Shown piece by piece: positions 7,937-8,634 of a DNA stretch of 8,634 nt (its first letter is position 1; every line of letters starts with the position of its first letter). This DNA comes from Polaromonas sp. (GTDB lineage Bacteria; Pseudomonadota; Gammaproteobacteria; Burkholderiales; Burkholderiaceae_C). The stretch is from assembly GCA_026786065.1 (NCBI GenBank), contig JAJAYS010000043.1, positions 1-8,634 of the forward strand. Direction: 5' to 3'. A program made the translations under genes and the position numbers. The notes below the pieces were generated by a model, which was given only the letters and a program-made list of their open reading frames with translations, made no database searches and was not told where the DNA came from.

Positions 7937-8634
7937 AGCGGGCCAAGCACATGCCACCGATGCGCATGCCTGCGCGGTTGCTCGCTGCTGCAGTTTTTCT
8001 GCTGGGGTCTGCGCTCGCACAGGCCCAAACCTTTTTTAACTTTACAGGCGCTGCGCAAACCTACACCGTGCCAGCTGGCGCCAGCGGTATCACCATCCAG
8101 GCTTTGGGTGCTGGCGGCGGCGGCGGCGGCGCCGATGCCGGTACGGCGCCCAATGGCGCAGGTGCGGCCGGAGGCACGGGCGCGGCTGCCAGCGGCCTCT
8201 ACCTGGCTCCAGCGGGAACAAGCTTTACCATCTTTGTCGGCGGGGGCGGCACTGGTGGTGTCACATCCAGCTTCGGTTTTACCTGCGCCAACGCCAACGG
8301 AACCGCCGGGCCGGCCGGTGGTGTCGGCGGGGTGCCAGGGGGCGTCGGGGCACTGCCCGGCTGCGGTGGCTATTCGGGTGGTGGTGGTGGCGGCGGCGCG
8401 GCGAGCGTGGTGACGACCTCCGGCGGCGCGCAACTTCTGATTGCAGGCGGTGGTCCCGGTGGCCAGGGCGGATCATGGAATTCGCTGGCAATCACTTCGC
8501 CGAATTCGACTTTGACCGGCGCGCTTCCGGGTCCGGCCGGACGGGCGGGCGTCTCGCCGGGCTCAGGTGATGGCGGTGGCGGCGGCGGCGGCGGCGGCGG
8601 TTGCCCGGGTGGGGTCGGCGGCAGTGTGCACAAC
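7933..8634 (+). CDS. Secreted glycine-rich domain protein, 3'-truncated by window edge
   Basis: The frame is open from ATG 7933 to the window end (234 codons, no stop reached). The ATG overlaps the giant gene's TGA as ATGA, which implies translational coupling; GGTGGG (7921-7926) is a weak ribosome-binding candidate. Other in-frame ATGs at 7951, 7960 and 7966 would still retain a signal peptide. Residues 15-31 form a signal peptide ending in ALAQA, with cleavage probably before Gln32. The mature protein opens with FNFTGAAQTYTVPAGA and GITIQALGAGGGGGG, the usual opening of bacterial glycine-rich domains (TYTVPAG...IT..GAGGGGG). LLIAGGGPGGQGG further on is also typical of such domains. Poly-Gly runs of 6, 7 and 10 residues follow, with three Cys in the visible part. 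Bacterial proteins of this type are usually large and surface-exposed, and the C-terminal part, perhaps with further repeats, lies outside the window. A role as surface or matrix partner of the barrel protein is inferred from operon position. Confidence 0.88.
   Translation, partial: MKRAKHMPPMRMPARLLAAAVFLLGSALAQAQTFFNFTGAAQTYTVPAGASGITIQALGAGGGGGGADAGTAPNGAGAAGGTGAAASGLYLAPAGTSFTIFVGGGGTGGVTSSFGFTCANANGTAGPAGGVGGVPGGVGALPGCGGYSGGGGGGGAASVVTTSGGAQLLIAGGGPGGQGGSWNSLAITSPNSTLTGALPGPAGRAGVSPGSGDGGGGGGGGGGCPGGVGGSVHN
8113..8130 (+). repeat. (GGC)6 trinucleotide tract encoding Gly6
   Basis: Six perfect GGC units lie in the reading frame of the glycine-rich protein, flanked by Ala codons. Slippage would change the glycine-run length without shifting the frame. 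Confidence 0.9.
8377..8397 (+). repeat. (GGT)4(GGC)3 tract encoding Gly7
   Basis: Seven successive glycine codons, four GGT then three GGC, in the glycine-rich protein. The run of GG pairs could also form a two-layer G-quadruplex on the + strand; that structure is inferred, not shown. Confidence 0.85.
8572..8601 (+). repeat. Ten-glycine tract with a perfect (GGC)7 core
   Basis: Codons run GGC GGT, then seven GGC (8578-8598), then GGT, giving ten glycines just before a Cys-Pro. It is the longest simple repeat in the window and in frame, so length changes in units of three would vary the protein without turning it off. Confidence 0.9.

Noticed and set aside
4862..8020. A 1052-codon open reading frame on the - strand opposite the barrel region
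   Set aside because: Its codons are in register with the sense codons, so it stays open only because TTA, CTA and TCA are absent from the sense frame over this stretch, as expected in a GC-rich gene. It ends exactly at a sense TTA Leu codon (4862). The translation is Arg/Ala/Gln-rich without recognisable domains.
8108..8413. A + strand 101-codon frame within the glycine-rich gene
   Set aside because: It is another frame of the same sequence; the frame starting at 7933 has a signal peptide and recognisable glycine-rich domain and continues through.
8370..8633. A proline-rich - strand frame
   Set aside because: It is the mirror image of the GGC/GGT glycine codons of the sense gene; the poly-Pro run is simply the complement of poly-Gly.
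1..8634. CRISPR array, tRNA/rRNA genes, insertion sequences
   Set aside because: No regularly spaced direct repeats, cloverleaf-like sequence, rRNA-like stretch or transposase-like protein was seen on either strand.

Overview
The window is GC-rich and comes from a Gram-negative bacterium. The strongest sign is a protein of about 2047 residues with a signal peptide, many Ig-like modules and a Cys-free, beta-rich C-terminal half that looks like a large outer-membrane barrel. Codon use and protein style suggest a proteobacterium, perhaps a betaproteobacterium of the Burkholderiales type; that is inference only. No RNA gene, CRISPR array, transposase or phage gene was seen.

Layout: three genes, all on the + strand, fill nearly the whole window. 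(1) Positions 2-1636: a DUF11/Ig-repeat surface protein whose 5' end lies outside the window. (2) Positions 1637-1792: the only real non-coding gap. It holds a strong terminator-like hairpin, an overlapping 18-bp-stem hairpin that competes for the same bases, and a perfect TTGACA box. (3) Positions 1793-7936: the giant protein, in the order signal peptide, Ig/DUF11-like modules, CnaB-like domain, DUF11 domain, SdrD-B-like domain, Ala/Gly/Pro linker, Ig-like domain, invasin-type Big_1-like domain, and a barrel-like region of about 835 residues. (4) Position 7933 to the window end: a secreted glycine-rich protein that starts in an ATGA overlap with the giant gene and runs off the 3' edge.

How they may work together (inference): all three products appear to be exported. 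The first shares an N-terminal module with the giant protein but shows no membrane anchor in its visible part. The third is probably translationally coupled to the giant gene. A plausible reading is a cell-surface adhesion or matrix system in which the barrel protein anchors, displays or exports the DUF11 and glycine-rich partners. The passenger-N-terminal, barrel-C-terminal order resembles classical autotransporters, but the Ig-like passenger and very large barrel do not. The long antisense reading frame opposite the barrel is explained by codon usage and is not annotated.
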